Shown here one piece after another: positions 21,871 to 33,194 of a DNA stretch of 64,000 nt. Origin of the DNA: Ciborinia camelliae (Eukaryota > Ascomycota > Leotiomycetes > Helotiales > Sclerotiniaceae); the NCBI GenBank assembly GCA_025890175.1, contig JANPYM010000012.1, forward strand, positions 275,785 through 339,784. The letters run 5' to 3'. A program made the position numbers and the translations under genes. Under the pieces are notes generated by a model. The model was not told the origin of the DNA. It made no database searches and saw nothing but the letters and a program-made list of their open reading frames with translations. The stretch's first letter is position 1. Every line of letters begins with the position of its first letter.

Positions 21871-24800
21871 TCACAATCCAAAATCCAAACCCGCATCCCC
21901 ATCCACTTCCTCTCCACCCTCCACCCCATCCCAAATTTCCCCATCATTAACATTACCCTCAATCCCAATCCCAATCCCAATCCCAATCCCACCCGCACCC
22001 ATAAAAGAAGTCGCCGCAGTTCCATCACCCATATGATGCTCCACTACATCATCCAAACCCAAATCCAAACCCAAACCCACCGAGTGATTCGATAAAAAAT
22101 CCACATCCACATCTGCATCCACATTCATAAAAACCCCATCATTAAACTCCAATTCCCTTCCCAATTCCCCTCCCAATCCCAATCCCAATCCCACCTCCAT
22201 ATCCTCGTGATCGCGATCAACATCCCGATCCCGATCCCGTAATTCCCCCTCATCAAAAGAAGCCAACAAAACCTCATCATCACGAAGGAAAGCGGGAGGA
22301 AGTTGACGGGTAGAAAACGAAGGGACGGATTGGGGTTGTAGTTGATGATGATGATGATGATAAATCCCAGTTTTCGAAGCAGAAGAAGAAGAAGAAGATG
22401 CTTCCGAATTTCGCAGTTCCATTGAAGAAAGAGAAGAAGAAGAAGAAGCAGCTGGAACCCCATAAACCGATTTAAACTTCCCCAAAAGTTCCTTCTCATC
22501 CGCCGGCGTCCTCTGCACCCCCAGCACATCTCTCGCTCGCGCTCTCAAACACTCATCCGACGGGACGCGACCGCGTTGATTTTCCGACCGGACCAAATCC
22601 ACCAGCGCATCTTCGAGTTCCCGTGAGCAAAAGACCCGTGCGGGCATGGGATATCGTTGTTTCAAGCCCTTGATATATGCTTGTGCAGTTTCCGCTCTCA
22701 ATTTAACCATCTTCTCGCTCTCGTCTGCTTTGGCAAGGTTGATTTCGAGCTCGGCGGTATGGCATGCCGTGACCTCTTTTCCGGGGTTGAGATATGGTGG
22801 AGAGAAGCCGGAGCCTCCCAAGGAGACTTTCCAGGAGGTGTTTGCTGGCGGAAGACCGGGTCCGAAATCTGGGGGGGAGAGGCCCGCATCGCGTTTAAAT
22901 CTCATTAACCATTCTGCATTGTCGGCTGCGGTTTGATTCCATGGGTCATCGTCATCGTAAATTACCCAACGGGCCTGATTTTGAAGTTCGGCATCTGTTG
23001 GAATCTGTTGCTTGTCAGTAATTGAAAAGACAGTCGATGGATGCAAAAGAGACTTACATGTTGATTGGGATTATTTGGTGACATACATCTTGCCACAAAT
23101 CGGGAAAGTTCTCGGACCAATCGATTGTAACAATTTGCATCGTTGAGGAAATATTTGAGAGGTTGTGAAGGATTGCAGTTTGCAGATGGTTGGTTCGCAG
23201 TTTTAAGTGTATGAACTGGCTGATTGTAATTCGCATTTGATGAAGTGCCTTTACTTCCTGGACAATTCCGAGTCTCAATATTCTCCAATTCCCAATGTAA
23301 GGTTCGTGGAGATGATGCGGCTTGATCAGGTGAATCCATAGCCGTTGGAAACATAATGGAAGGTTTATTTTCCGCGGCTGGCGCAAGACCGTTTCTGGTC
23401 TTGAATATATGAAGATATAATGGATCGTCAGCCCATGTTTGATTCCATTGATCATCGCTTCCATAAACAATGAATCTAGCGTGTCGCTGAAGATCAAAAT
23501 CCGAAGGCTTGATACCCAAAGTAGATTGAAGTTGTACATAATCCTTCAACTCTGCTTCAAGTCTTGCGTAGTTATGTATGGCATGATCAATGGATGTTTC
23601 ATCTTTCGACCTTACACCCTCATTGGCCATTTCAGAGCTCCTAGGCAAACCTGCGCGTCTTCTGAAATCGGCAAGCCAGGAAGTCGAGTCCTTTATCAGA
23701 TATTTGAACCAAGAAACGGCACTTTTGCAAGGTACTGCAGCCGTTAACTCAGCTTCATCAAGAACTCTGCATGCTTCCACTTGTAGTTCGGAATCCGTAG
23801 CTGTTAGACCAAGCATTTGCCTCGAAGTAACGTAATTACGCAAGGCTCGCTCTTTTGGACATTGACGGATTGATGTTGATGCACCAATCAATGAGTGTTG
23901 AGTCGTTTCAAATGGCTTCGTTTGTGCCATTTCAAGCACATTTTGTCCGTCGGTATTTTTTTCACAGCTCTCTGCCCTGGAAAGTAATATTAGATCTCGT
24001 AACCAAGAGCCTTCGGGATAATGTTGCGCATCAGAGACAGCATCCAAATTGCGAATTATTTGGCGGGCTATACCGAGCAACTCTTCGTCTGTGGGGGTTA
24101 TGCCTTGTACAACCTTATCGTTAACATATTGAATAAGGCCACTCTTGATCAGATTTTCGAGTGTTTGCTCTCCACTGGAAATATTATGGGAGGCTTCGTA
24201 AGGTTGCATGGTATTTCTTTCTTCGTGAATAAGATCTATTACAGCATCAGCGATCACGAACGTAGAATGAAACGGAGGATGATAGGAAAATACTTACAAG
24301 GTGGAAATCCATTCTCAACAATATTAAGAATTTGAGGTTCGAAACCCCAGTCACCCTTCCAATCAGCCATACTTCTTCCATTTTTGAAGTGCTCCGCCAG
24401 ATGGTCAACTCTAGTTGTCCAAGAATCCATCACTAATCCACAAAAACCACATCTGGAACGTATTTCAGGCGTCATAGCTTTCCATGACTCCATACTCCAG
24501 CTCGAAAATTTCACATCATGAACAAGATTCAAGTGTTGACGTAGATGGTCTTTCCGATAAAATGTTCTTTCTCCAATTGGTTTCTCGGCACAACTTGAAT
24601 GGCTATGTGTTTCGGCATGGCTAGCTGATGGATTTGGATGATCGCAATATACACAAGCGGGGCGTTCATACTCTTTATTGTATTGTATAGGTCCATTGGG
24701 GCAACAAATCCATCTCTCGAGGGATAAATGTAGAGATTTCTCATGCCTCTGCCAATCATGTTTTGTCTTGAAGGATTCGGTACAGAAAGTACATTGAAAG

Positions 24801-26260
24801 GTACGAGCGGGGCCACCTGCAGCCATAACTTTTGTTGGTTTTGGTGCTTGTCGACGACGACGTCGTCTTCCTTGGTTTCCGAATGATCCAAAAGAGCCAA
24901 ATGATCCACGAGATCTATGAGAGTATGCTGAAGCAAATGACCCAGCACTAGAATGGGAAGTTCCCAAACTACTAGTTGATGATGCGTTGTAAAGTGATCG
25001 ATTGGATCCATCATCTGCGTAACTGGTGTATGGACTAACCATACCAGAGCTGTAACTAGAAGCCGTGACGGCCTTTGCGATAGCTGTAGCTGAAGCAGGT
25101 TCGTGTTCGGGAGGAGAGTGCTTCCAACGTTCCAAGGGATTCATATGTTCTAAAGCAGGGGTAGCTTTCCTTGGGATATCCATGGCATTTGCATAATTAC
25201 CCACAGTTGGAGGAGTGACGGTTCGCCTAGTCTTTCCTCTACGACGTGCATTTGCAAGCCAATTCGTGATTTGCGTTTTGTTCAATCCAGTTTTAGACAT
25301 TAGAACTTCCCTCTCGGAATCTGTTGGGTATGGATGACGATGGTGAAGCCCTAGCCAGTCTTTCAGAATTCGGACTGACTGTTTCGAAAATCTCGCACCG
25401 ACTTTAGAACCATTATCTCCAAGATCCGATTTTGAATTTTCCGTCGACATTTTAAGAGTTGGTAGATCCGTCGAAGAATTATTTCGCGATGCCGAACATG
25501 AATTATACCCTTCAAATGGAGACATGGGCGATATGAGAGGATTGGCTTGAGGATCACCCTCTGCTATTTGCCAATCACTAGAAGGATTGTATTGTACCAA
25601 GCTACAAGGTCGACGCAATGCCAAACAATTTTGGCAAGCGAGATTATCCCCATCTCCTAATACTTTGCATGATTGAGCACAAACTCTGCAGTACTCGCAC
25701 TGCTTGATTAGAGACAAAGTTTCCCCCTCGCTGATGTTATGGTTCCCCTGACCATCAACGGCAATAACAATTTTACCCGAGGAACGATAGTCATAAAACT
25801 TTCTGCTCTTCACGTTGAGATCTTGTGTTAAGCTGCATGATCTCGCTAGAGCTACACAACACGTACAAGATCCCTTACGGAAACCCTCTTTGATCACCTT
25901 GCAATGGGTGTTCTCCTGTCGACATCGTGTACAAGGATTGGGAGGCTCTGACATGCCATCAATCCATCTTGGAAAATCTTGAAAGTCGTGTGCTTCAAGG
26001 GTTGATATATCAAGTGTTGATATATTGAACATCCCATTTCTCAAATCTTGGGAAAGATGTTCCTCTGGGGCAGTAAAGTGTGGTAGACACGTGAATGAGT
26101 TCTCAACCCCTTCAGGATCAGCAAAAGCTAGATCAATATCGTAAGGAGCTGCACTTGAAATGGTATTGAGATTACTAAATTCATAATCGAATTGATCATT
26201 GGTTGGATGAGTGGCATCGTCAAAGTTAAAAAACTCATCCATTTCGTCAATTGTAGTCAT
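21871..26260 (-). CDS. Homeodomain / C2H2 / Zn2Cys6-like transcription factor with repeated C-terminal module
   Basis: Three exons (26260-24298, 24235-23058, 23004-21871) give 1424 residues; the introns are 62 and 53 nt. Near the start is MDEFFNFDDA. Two cysteine clusters at about residues 110-142 and 188-219 each fit CX2CX6CX10-11CX2CX6C, the Zn2Cys6 spacing. A TALE-type homeodomain follows (about 290-345, with the PYP loop insertion and ITNWLANARRR recognition helix; the usual WF is WL). C2H2 fingers follow: CTFC...HEKSLH, a second with a long loop (CVYC...HLRQHLNLVH) and CGFC...HLAEH. The C-terminal half holds five copies of a module around P(T/S)D.(E/D)L...AR...W(L)..F(K)...GL (about 680-743, 786-851, 884-938, 1031-1089, 1176-1229). 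The protein should be a nuclear DNA-binding regulator; targets cannot be told from sequence. The class of fungal homeobox-C2H2 proteins is known to me; this member's role is not. Confidence 0.92.
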
Positions 26261-27920
26261 CTAGAGGGCGTGGTGGTCGTTTAGATGAATTGTAAGACTC
26301 AATTGAGTAGGTTGAGATGCGGGGAATGTACTTTATTTCGTATGACAACCCACTTTATTAAGGCAAGGCAATAGAAAATGAAGATATTGATATTATTGAT
26401 ATTGAAATTGATATTGATAAGAATCTAAGAAAGGGCGTGGGAAAAGAAGAAATTTTTTCTCGCTGAATAAAGTTGGGTATATATTGTTGAAGAATGACAA
26501 GATGTAAGAACGAAGGACGAAGGACGAAAAATGAAAGATCGAATATCTACCTAGTCTAATTGAATAGACATAATACCTACCCTACTGCAGGTGGTGGGTG
26601 ACTGACTGGTCTCACTTCACTTCACTTCACTTCAAAACAGTCATCCTCATCCTCACCCATGGTCAACGAACCTTAACCCATCACAAATCCCGATCCTTGT
26701 CAAAAAATGTCGATAACACGCCCTCCGACAACCAGATCTGATCTTAGCTTCGTCAACCCATGCATGCATACCCCACGCATCACGTGGCAAAATGGTAAAA
26801 CTTCCGATTTGGGGAATTGATACTCCCCGGCCAGTCGAATCAAGTGGAGTGCTTGCTATAAATATTATAATAATATCATAACATAAAATAAATATACCCC
26901 CAAAAAGGACCCTTTTCTCTTTTTTCTTCTCTTTTTTCTCTTCATATCCATCTACCTACCGACCTCCCTACCTACCTACCTCCCTACCTACCTACCTCCC
27001 TACCTACCTACCTCCCTACCTACCTACCTCCCTACCTACCTACCTCCCTACCTACCTACCTCCCTACCTACCGACCTCCCTACCTACCTAAAGCCCACCT
27101 AATCATCCATCATCCATCATTCTTCCTGTTTGAATTTGAATGTATATCCAATCCAATCCTCTTTCCAACCCATTCCGAGGGTCAAAAGCATAAATAGGTA
27201 GGTACCTAGCTAGATAGATAGATACCACCTATCCATACCTTTCATATTTTATACTTTCATACTTTCTTTCCACTGCTCTTACTCTTACTCTTACTCTCAC
27301 TCTCACTCTTATACTCTCACTCTACAACCACACCCTCAACCCTCAACCCTCAACTCGAAACTCGCAACTCAAAAAAAAAAAAAAAAATTCATCGTTATTG
27401 TAATGCTACTTACTGTAGATACATACATACATACATACATGCGTGTAGAATTTCCTCCATGCCCATGGATCATATAATTTCCCCCATATATTTTATGCAT
27501 CATTCCAGTTCCAGTTCCAGTTCCAAGATACCTATATCTAGCCAGTGGCTATCCATCCATCCAGCCATCCAGCTAGCACCTTGTATAAAGTTCATTTCGT
27601 TCCATCCATCCATCCATCCATCCGCCCGCCCGCCCGCCCGTTCGTAAAATTCGTACAATGATGAAATGTAATGTAAATGTAATTCAAATAGCCAGTCCCT
27701 CATGATTATCGGTCCAGGATCTGTCGTCCGTAACCTGGGTTTGTTGAAAGAAAAAACGAGATAGTCGAGAGGTCTGTCCTGTCCTGCGATGTCATAAAGT
27801 CATGCAAGATGATTATCCCCGCCTTGACGCCCCCTTCTACCCCCCTTATCCCACCCTCTTCCCCTCACGCCCCAACTCCAGTATTGTATTCCTCTTATAA
27901 TCCCCGGCAAGATATTACGA
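26261..27920. other. Promoter-side intergenic region with 16-bp minisatellite
   Basis: Upstream of the transcription factor gene. A 16-bp CT-rich unit (CCCTACCTACCTACCT type) is repeated about eight times at 26961-27091. Shorter arrays follow: CTTACTCTTACTCTCACTC (about 27280-27330), ACATACATACAT (27421-27440) and CCATCCATCCATCC/GCCCGCCCGCCC (27602-27640). CTTCACTTCACTTCACTTCA occurs near 26614. No gene is evident. Confidence 0.6.
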
Positions 27921-28775
27921 TTACCTCCTCCGTTCACCTCTCCTCCCTTCTCCCCCAACTATCCCACCAAAACTCAACGGATCCACAGTTCTATATCCAC
28001 TATCCCTCTCCCTCCCCCTCTCTCTTCTCTCCCTCTTACTCTTCGATCTCCTCGGTGGATCATGTTCTTCAATCACCACCACCTCGTCACTACCCCCTCC
28101 ATCAGTAGCAGGACTTCTCTCCTCCCTACTCCTCCTAACCTCCCTCCTCTCCTCCACAATCACCCTATCAACCGACGGCCGTGGCTGCGACGGTGGTCTC
28201 CTCGTTTCTCTTACTTCCTCCCTGACCACTCTAACCGGCGACCGACTCCTACTCCTACTCCTACTTCGTTGTCGTCTAATCTCCACCTTCTCCGTCGTGC
28301 TCACTCGCCGGCTACGAGGTCTCGACCCCCGATGCGAGTTATGCGATCTTCGTCTCACATTCTCGCGGAATGTTACATCTTCGGTATATGTAGATTGCGC
28401 GGCCGGTCGCGAAAGCATAGCACATGTATATAAGAGCCAGAGAATCAGGAGAAACCCTCCTACGGATCCCAATACGATCCCGACGATTGTACCGGGCGAG
28501 GGAGATTTATTCTGTTCTCCATATGTAGTGGGAATTATACTCGGGTCGCTACTGCTGGTTTGTCGCGATATTAAAGAATTTAGGAGATGGGAAAATCGGG
28601 GATGAGAAGGAGAAGATGGTTGGACATTATTTCTGCGTTGGAGAAGTGGGAAGAGGGGTGTGTGGAAGAATGTTGTCGTTCTCGAGGTTAATGAAGATGA
28701 GGCCGAATGCGAAAGCGAAATATCCCTTGGTGCTATGGAAATGGTGGAGAAGAGAGAAAGTGGAATGGGTGCCAT
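27921..28775 (-). CDS. Single-pass membrane protein with RS-rich cytoplasmic tail
   Basis: One frame of 284 residues, no intron needed. A serine/proline-rich N-terminal part leads to IPTTYGEQNKSPSPGTIVG and one transmembrane segment (about residues 98-117, IVLGSVGGFLLILWLLYTC). The rest is very basic and arginine/serine-rich (RQRSRSRSRSRSPVRVV, RRSKSKRERRERGRER), alternating with acidic stretches (DEVVVIEEHD). Proteins with an IPTTYxxxNxSPSPGTVVGI juxtamembrane motif and a charged tail are common and uncharacterised in filamentous ascomycetes; I know of no function. The start is uncertain: there is no good signal peptide before the anchor, and the first 70 residues could be partly untranslated. 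Confidence 0.62.
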   Translation of the reverse strand: MAPIPLSLFSTISIAPRDISLSHSASSSLTSRTTTFFHTPLFPLLQRRNNVQPSSPSHPRFSHLLNSLISRQTSSSDPSIIPTTYGEQNKSPSPGTIVGIVLGSVGGFLLILWLLYTCAMLSRPAAQSTYTEDVTFRENVRRRSHNSHRGSRPRSRRVSTTEKVEIRRQRSRSRSRSRSPVRVVREEVRETRRPPSQPRPSVDRVIVEERREVRRSREERSPATDGGGSDEVVVIEEHDPPRRSKSKRERRERGRERDSGYRTVDPLSFGGIVGGEGRRGERRR

Positions 28776-31053
28776 ATCTGAAGATCAACCTACAAGCGAT
28801 ATTACGCTCGAGGCGTCGAGGCAAGTTCCTCACACTTTATTTCGAAACTTTGCTCCCGGGAATAAGTTGTGCGTGCTGTGATGCAATGCGATGTGATGTG
28901 TTTTCACATGCGTTGCGTGTTGATGCTTGAATTGCTTGTTTACGATTGAGCTGTAGAAGTAGGAAAGCGGGTCTGAGCTTGCTTGACGGGGTGATACGAT
29001 ATGATAGATTCAAGTGGAGTGGAGGGGTGATGCTTGAATTGATAAGCTGATTCTTAACATTTGAAAGATGGAGAGAATTAAGTGAATATAAGAATAACGA
29101 ACGAGTGACGAAGGATTGAAAGTGGAAATATCTGAATCGAAGATATATTTATGAAGTGAATGGGAGAAAAGGGATGGGGAAAGGGGACAGTAGCTCTGAA
29201 GGAAGGATATCGAGAAAGGAGAAGGGAAAAGGGAAAAGTTGGAAGGGAGTTGGAAATACTGTACTCGAATAGGCTTCGTAATCTTCCTTCATACAAATGA
29301 AAGCAAATCGAATCACTTGCTTACCGGTAATACTGTAAATACCTCTTTGGCGCGCTTAAACTCGAGGTATTTCATAACCTCCTTGATTTGATTTTGGGTT
29401 GCGAAGTCTAGAACAACCATCAAGAATTGTCCGGGAATAGATAGAAGGTCTACCTACTCTTAGTTCTATTCAAAACCCGTGAGTGGTCGAAAATGAAGGT
29501 GGTTGAGTTGGTCTGTAATAGGATGTATTTCATGATACTGTGCCCTAAGAGAAATAACCATTTAGCATATTAACATTTAATCCGGATGATATAAAAGAAG
29601 AGGCTGGCTGATATGGGATACTGAATTTATAATTTCGAGGCCCTTACCTAACATAGGTAGGTACTTCTTGCACACGTGAAGATATATACCATACCTACCT
29701 ACTTAAATATAGTTTGAAATTGATTCACATTGCATTTCCCCTCCATTATTGCAGACTGCAGTTTGGCAGTTTGCACTTTGCTTTGCCTGCAGGTTTGTGG
29801 AGACTCGCCGCCATTGATGAATTATTATTATTGTGTGTGATGCGAGGTTCCATAATCCATGGCCAGGCTAGCTATCTATAGAGTCCACCTGGGCAGAGTT
29901 TAGAGTCTAGACTATTCAATTGTACAAATAGATTTTAATTAAATTTTTATTATTGGGCTCCACCAAATAGAGCCCTGAAGACTGGAGTGTCAACTGGTAC
30001 TCTGTACTATGTACTATGGATAGGACTGTTGGTAATTAAAATTACCAAATAAAGATAGCGCTATCATATCACAATTTCTCCTCATCTCATCTCTCCTCTT
30101 CTCTTCTTCTTCTTCTCTTCGTTTCTTCCCCCTACTTTGCGCTTCTTCAAATCTTCTATTTCTTCTATTGAAGAAGAATTCATGGATACCTCCAGCTACG
30201 GTAAGTACCTATCTTTATATTCCAAATATATATACCTACCCATAGTATGTTTGCATCAAATCCTCCTACCGATTAATGAAGGGGTATGTATGTATATTCG
30301 AGTATATCCCCGGTACCGTATGAGTACAGTCATGGCTAAGCCACTATACGATATATGTATGTAGGTATCCAAAGCCAATTTTGCGACAATCAACCAGACG
30401 TGCCAAAACCAAAAAGTAGGCGCCCAGAATACCAAGCATTTCCATTTCCTTTGTTTCTTTTTCATTTTAATCCCTTCCCTTCGGGACTCCGGAATAAAAT
30501 CACCTCGAAACTTTACAACTTCGTTTTCATCTCTCCCTTTCTCTTTCTCTTTTTCTTTCAAGCTTCTGCTTTTGCGCCGTACGATTAAGTATATCTTTAT
30601 TTGGTTTCATTCGAGTTCCATCTACATTAATACCCCGGATCTGCTGTGCGACTTGGTGGACCATACATATCTTTGGGTACCAGACGGAATCAAAATATAT
30701 TGTATGACGTGGGTTGATCTGGAATCTGGAATTACCTAGCTCGTACTAAAAGCCGCACAGTCAAAGGTCACTAGGCCTTTATACATCTGGCCTCAGAGGT
30801 TACGGAGAGATTGCATTCTGTCCTGTCCTGTCCTATCCTATCCTATCCTCGGTATCCATAAGACACTCTACCAATATATTCAATTTTACTCTCATAATAG
30901 GTTGATTGAACAATCGCAATTTAACCTAACCTCCTCCTCTACAATAATAATAATAATCCTCAAGTTACGCTACAACAAAACGAACGCCACACCTATCATA
31001 CAATCTCCCACGAATCCAAAGTCGACGTCGAACTCGATAGAGATACTGTCATC
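28776..31053. other. Intergenic region, no gene recognised
   Basis: About 2.3 kb between two divergent genes. It contains an A-rich/G-rich purine stretch (about 29200-29250), short AT-rich parts, scattered GGTACC/TACCTA motifs and CTGTCCTGTCCTATCC repeats (30820-30850). A start codon followed by a good donor site (ATGGATACCTCCAGCTACG then GTAAGT, at about 30181-30205) was noticed, but no convincing downstream exon was found. Confidence 0.45.
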
Positions 31054-31500
31054 ATGTCTAAGAAATACGAAGGAGAAGGAGAAGGTCAGGGTCAAGGTCC
31101 TCCACCTCCCGCCTATGGTTCCGATGGTCCATCCGGTCCAAATCAAAATCAACCACCCATCGCTCCCCAAGCTGTCTATATGCAACCTTCTCCATCACCC
31201 CATCCTCAATACCAACAACAATATCAACAACCCTATCCCCCAGGCCAACAATATCCACCGCAACAAGGATACCCCCCTCAGCAAGGATATTATGCACCCC
31301 CGGGTCAGATGGGTTATCAACAACAGCCTCAGCAGAATTATCCGTATCAACAACCGTATGGCTATCAACAGGGTTATGCTCAACCACCGTATGGGTATCA
31401 GCAACAGCCACAACAGCAGAGGGGCTCGGCTAACGAGGGATTCTTGACGGCTTGTTTGGCTTCGTTGGCTTGTTGTTGTTGTTTGGATTTGTTGCTTTAG
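31054..31500 (+). CDS. CYSTM (cysteine-rich transmembrane module) protein
   Basis: A single frame of 148 residues. After [15 protein letters not shown] comes a long proline/glutamine/tyrosine/glycine-rich region of PPQQGY and PYGYQQ repeats (about residues 50-122), then a short conserved C-terminus, [25 protein letters not shown]. This arrangement, a P/Q/Y-rich repeat region ending in a cysteine-rich hydrophobic segment, is the hallmark of CYSTM proteins. They are small tail-anchored stress-associated membrane proteins found across eukaryotes; the cysteines may be lipidated or bind metal, but the mechanism is not established. Family assignment rests on the C-terminal module and overall layout. 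Confidence 0.8.
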   Translation: MSKKYEGEGEGQGQGPPPPAYGSDGPSGPNQNQPPIAPQAVYMQPSPSPHPQYQQQYQQPYPPGQQYPPQQGYPPQQGYYAPPGQMGYQQQPQQNYPYQQPYGYQQGYAQPPYGYQQQPQQQRGSANEGFLTACLASLACCCCLDLLL

Positions 31501-33194
31501 GATGTATAGGATGGGTTGCGTCGGGTTGGAGTTGGAGTTTGGTGGAGTCTTTTGTTTGGGGTTAGAAGGGATAGAGAGGAGGAGATAGAGGGGTGAGGAG
31601 GGGAAGAGGGGAAGAGGGGAAGATATACAATATGAAGTCGAAGATGGAATCTAGATGAGATGGGAAGTGTCTTATACGATAGGATAGGATACGGGGAATA
31701 GAATCCACATCGTCTATATCTACCCACAGTACCAATCTTGAATGTTGGGCAGGAGATAAGGAGAACAAGATCTGGATTCGACCTGTCACAGAAGAAAGTA
31801 ATCTTATCTTACATTGAATGCGATACAACGCAATACAATACAATACAATACAATACGATGTCAGACAAGAAACCATGTATTGGGATCTATCAGTTTACCC
31901 GATTACAAGAGAATAAGTCAGCTTGTCTGTCCAATACAGTACGTGATATTGATACCTGGAAATAGAATTCCTTTCCCTTCTTTCCCCTCAATTCTCCAAT
32001 TCTCCAATTCTCCAATTCTCCAATTCATTCATTCATTCTTTCTTTCTCGAAAATATCCTATCCTATCCTATCCTATCCTATCCTATCCTATCCTATCCTA
32101 TCCTATCCTATCCTATCCTATCCTATTCTGCCTCCACGGCAGTGGCCCCCGGAGGGCTAGCGGAGCGTCATTCCAGGTTTCTTGTCTTGTCTTTTCATGT
32201 CTTGTTATTCTGAGATGGATGCTATAACTACCTAGGTACCTAGGTAGGTATGATTAATGGGGGCAAGCCCCCAAACCCCCATTGCTCGCTCCGCTCGAAT
32301 CAATGTTGGCTGCAGAAAGGAAAAGGAATGGAATATTTTAATTATCATTTATTTATTTATTTATTTATCTAATAAATCTTTCTTGATTTATTATTATCTA
32401 CCTATTTATATGTAATCTAAATCTTATTATTGATATATCTAAGTATGAATGAAGGTAATGAATGAATGAATGGAAGGTATCCATCTGAATAAAAGTGTGG
32501 TCCCTGCCAAGAAGATTTTCCGATTTTCCGATTTTCCGTCTGGACCGGATCAACTTTATATTGCTCCATCCAATTGGAATTACGGATAATATAGTATGAA
32601 TTTAATTGTGCCTCAGTACAGCCTGCCTCATTACTATCCACCTGCACCTGTGTTTCTAATTCCATATCTAGGTACCTTCATTGCACTCCAACTGCATCCA
32701 TTGCATTGCTACTCTCTCCATTACCATTCTTTCAAACAGTTGTCAGTTGTCAGTTGTCAGTTGTCAATTGTCATGAATCCTTCGATATAATAATATCCTG
32801 ATTCAAATAGGTACCAATACTCCCTCCATACCTAGGTACCTATTGATATTTATACCATTACCACTATCACTACCACTACTCGTTCCCTCTCTGCAATAAG
32901 GTGTCTTGTCTCTTAATATTCACGCTCACTCTCATTCCATCCCATCCCATCCCATTCCACTCCATCCCACTTCTCACTGTCATTTACCCGCCGCATCAAC
33001 TTCATTGTGAAAACATAATACACGGCTGCAGCTGGAGGTGTCCATTGAGTGAAGGAAGCATTTATGAGGCTGTACACTGGCCTAGCCCCACTTTCTATAA
33101 TTACCTCGTACTGTTTTCTTGCTTACTACCATTACTCTCTTGCTTTCAAACGTCTGATAGACCAATTTACTATACTGCAATTATATCGCACATC
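31501..33194. other. Intergenic region with TATCC microsatellite and GC hairpins
   Basis: Holds ACAATACAATACAATACAAT (about 31832-31855), four CCAATTCT units (about 31990-32025), a TATCC array (about 32055-32126), an ATTTATTTATTTATTT run (32349-32367) and CAGTTGTCAGTTGTCAGTTG (about 32738-32762). At 32255-32310 a GGGGGCAAGCCCCC palindrome stands next to GCTCGCTCCGCTCG, resembling the GC hairpins near 73, 38880 and 44410. No gene was recognised; the last 200 bp include the leader of the next gene. Confidence 0.5.

Noticed and set aside
30137..30364. Small plus-strand gene starting near 30181 with a GTAAGT donor
   Set aside because: No acceptor and downstream exon giving a credible protein could be found before the CYSTM gene.
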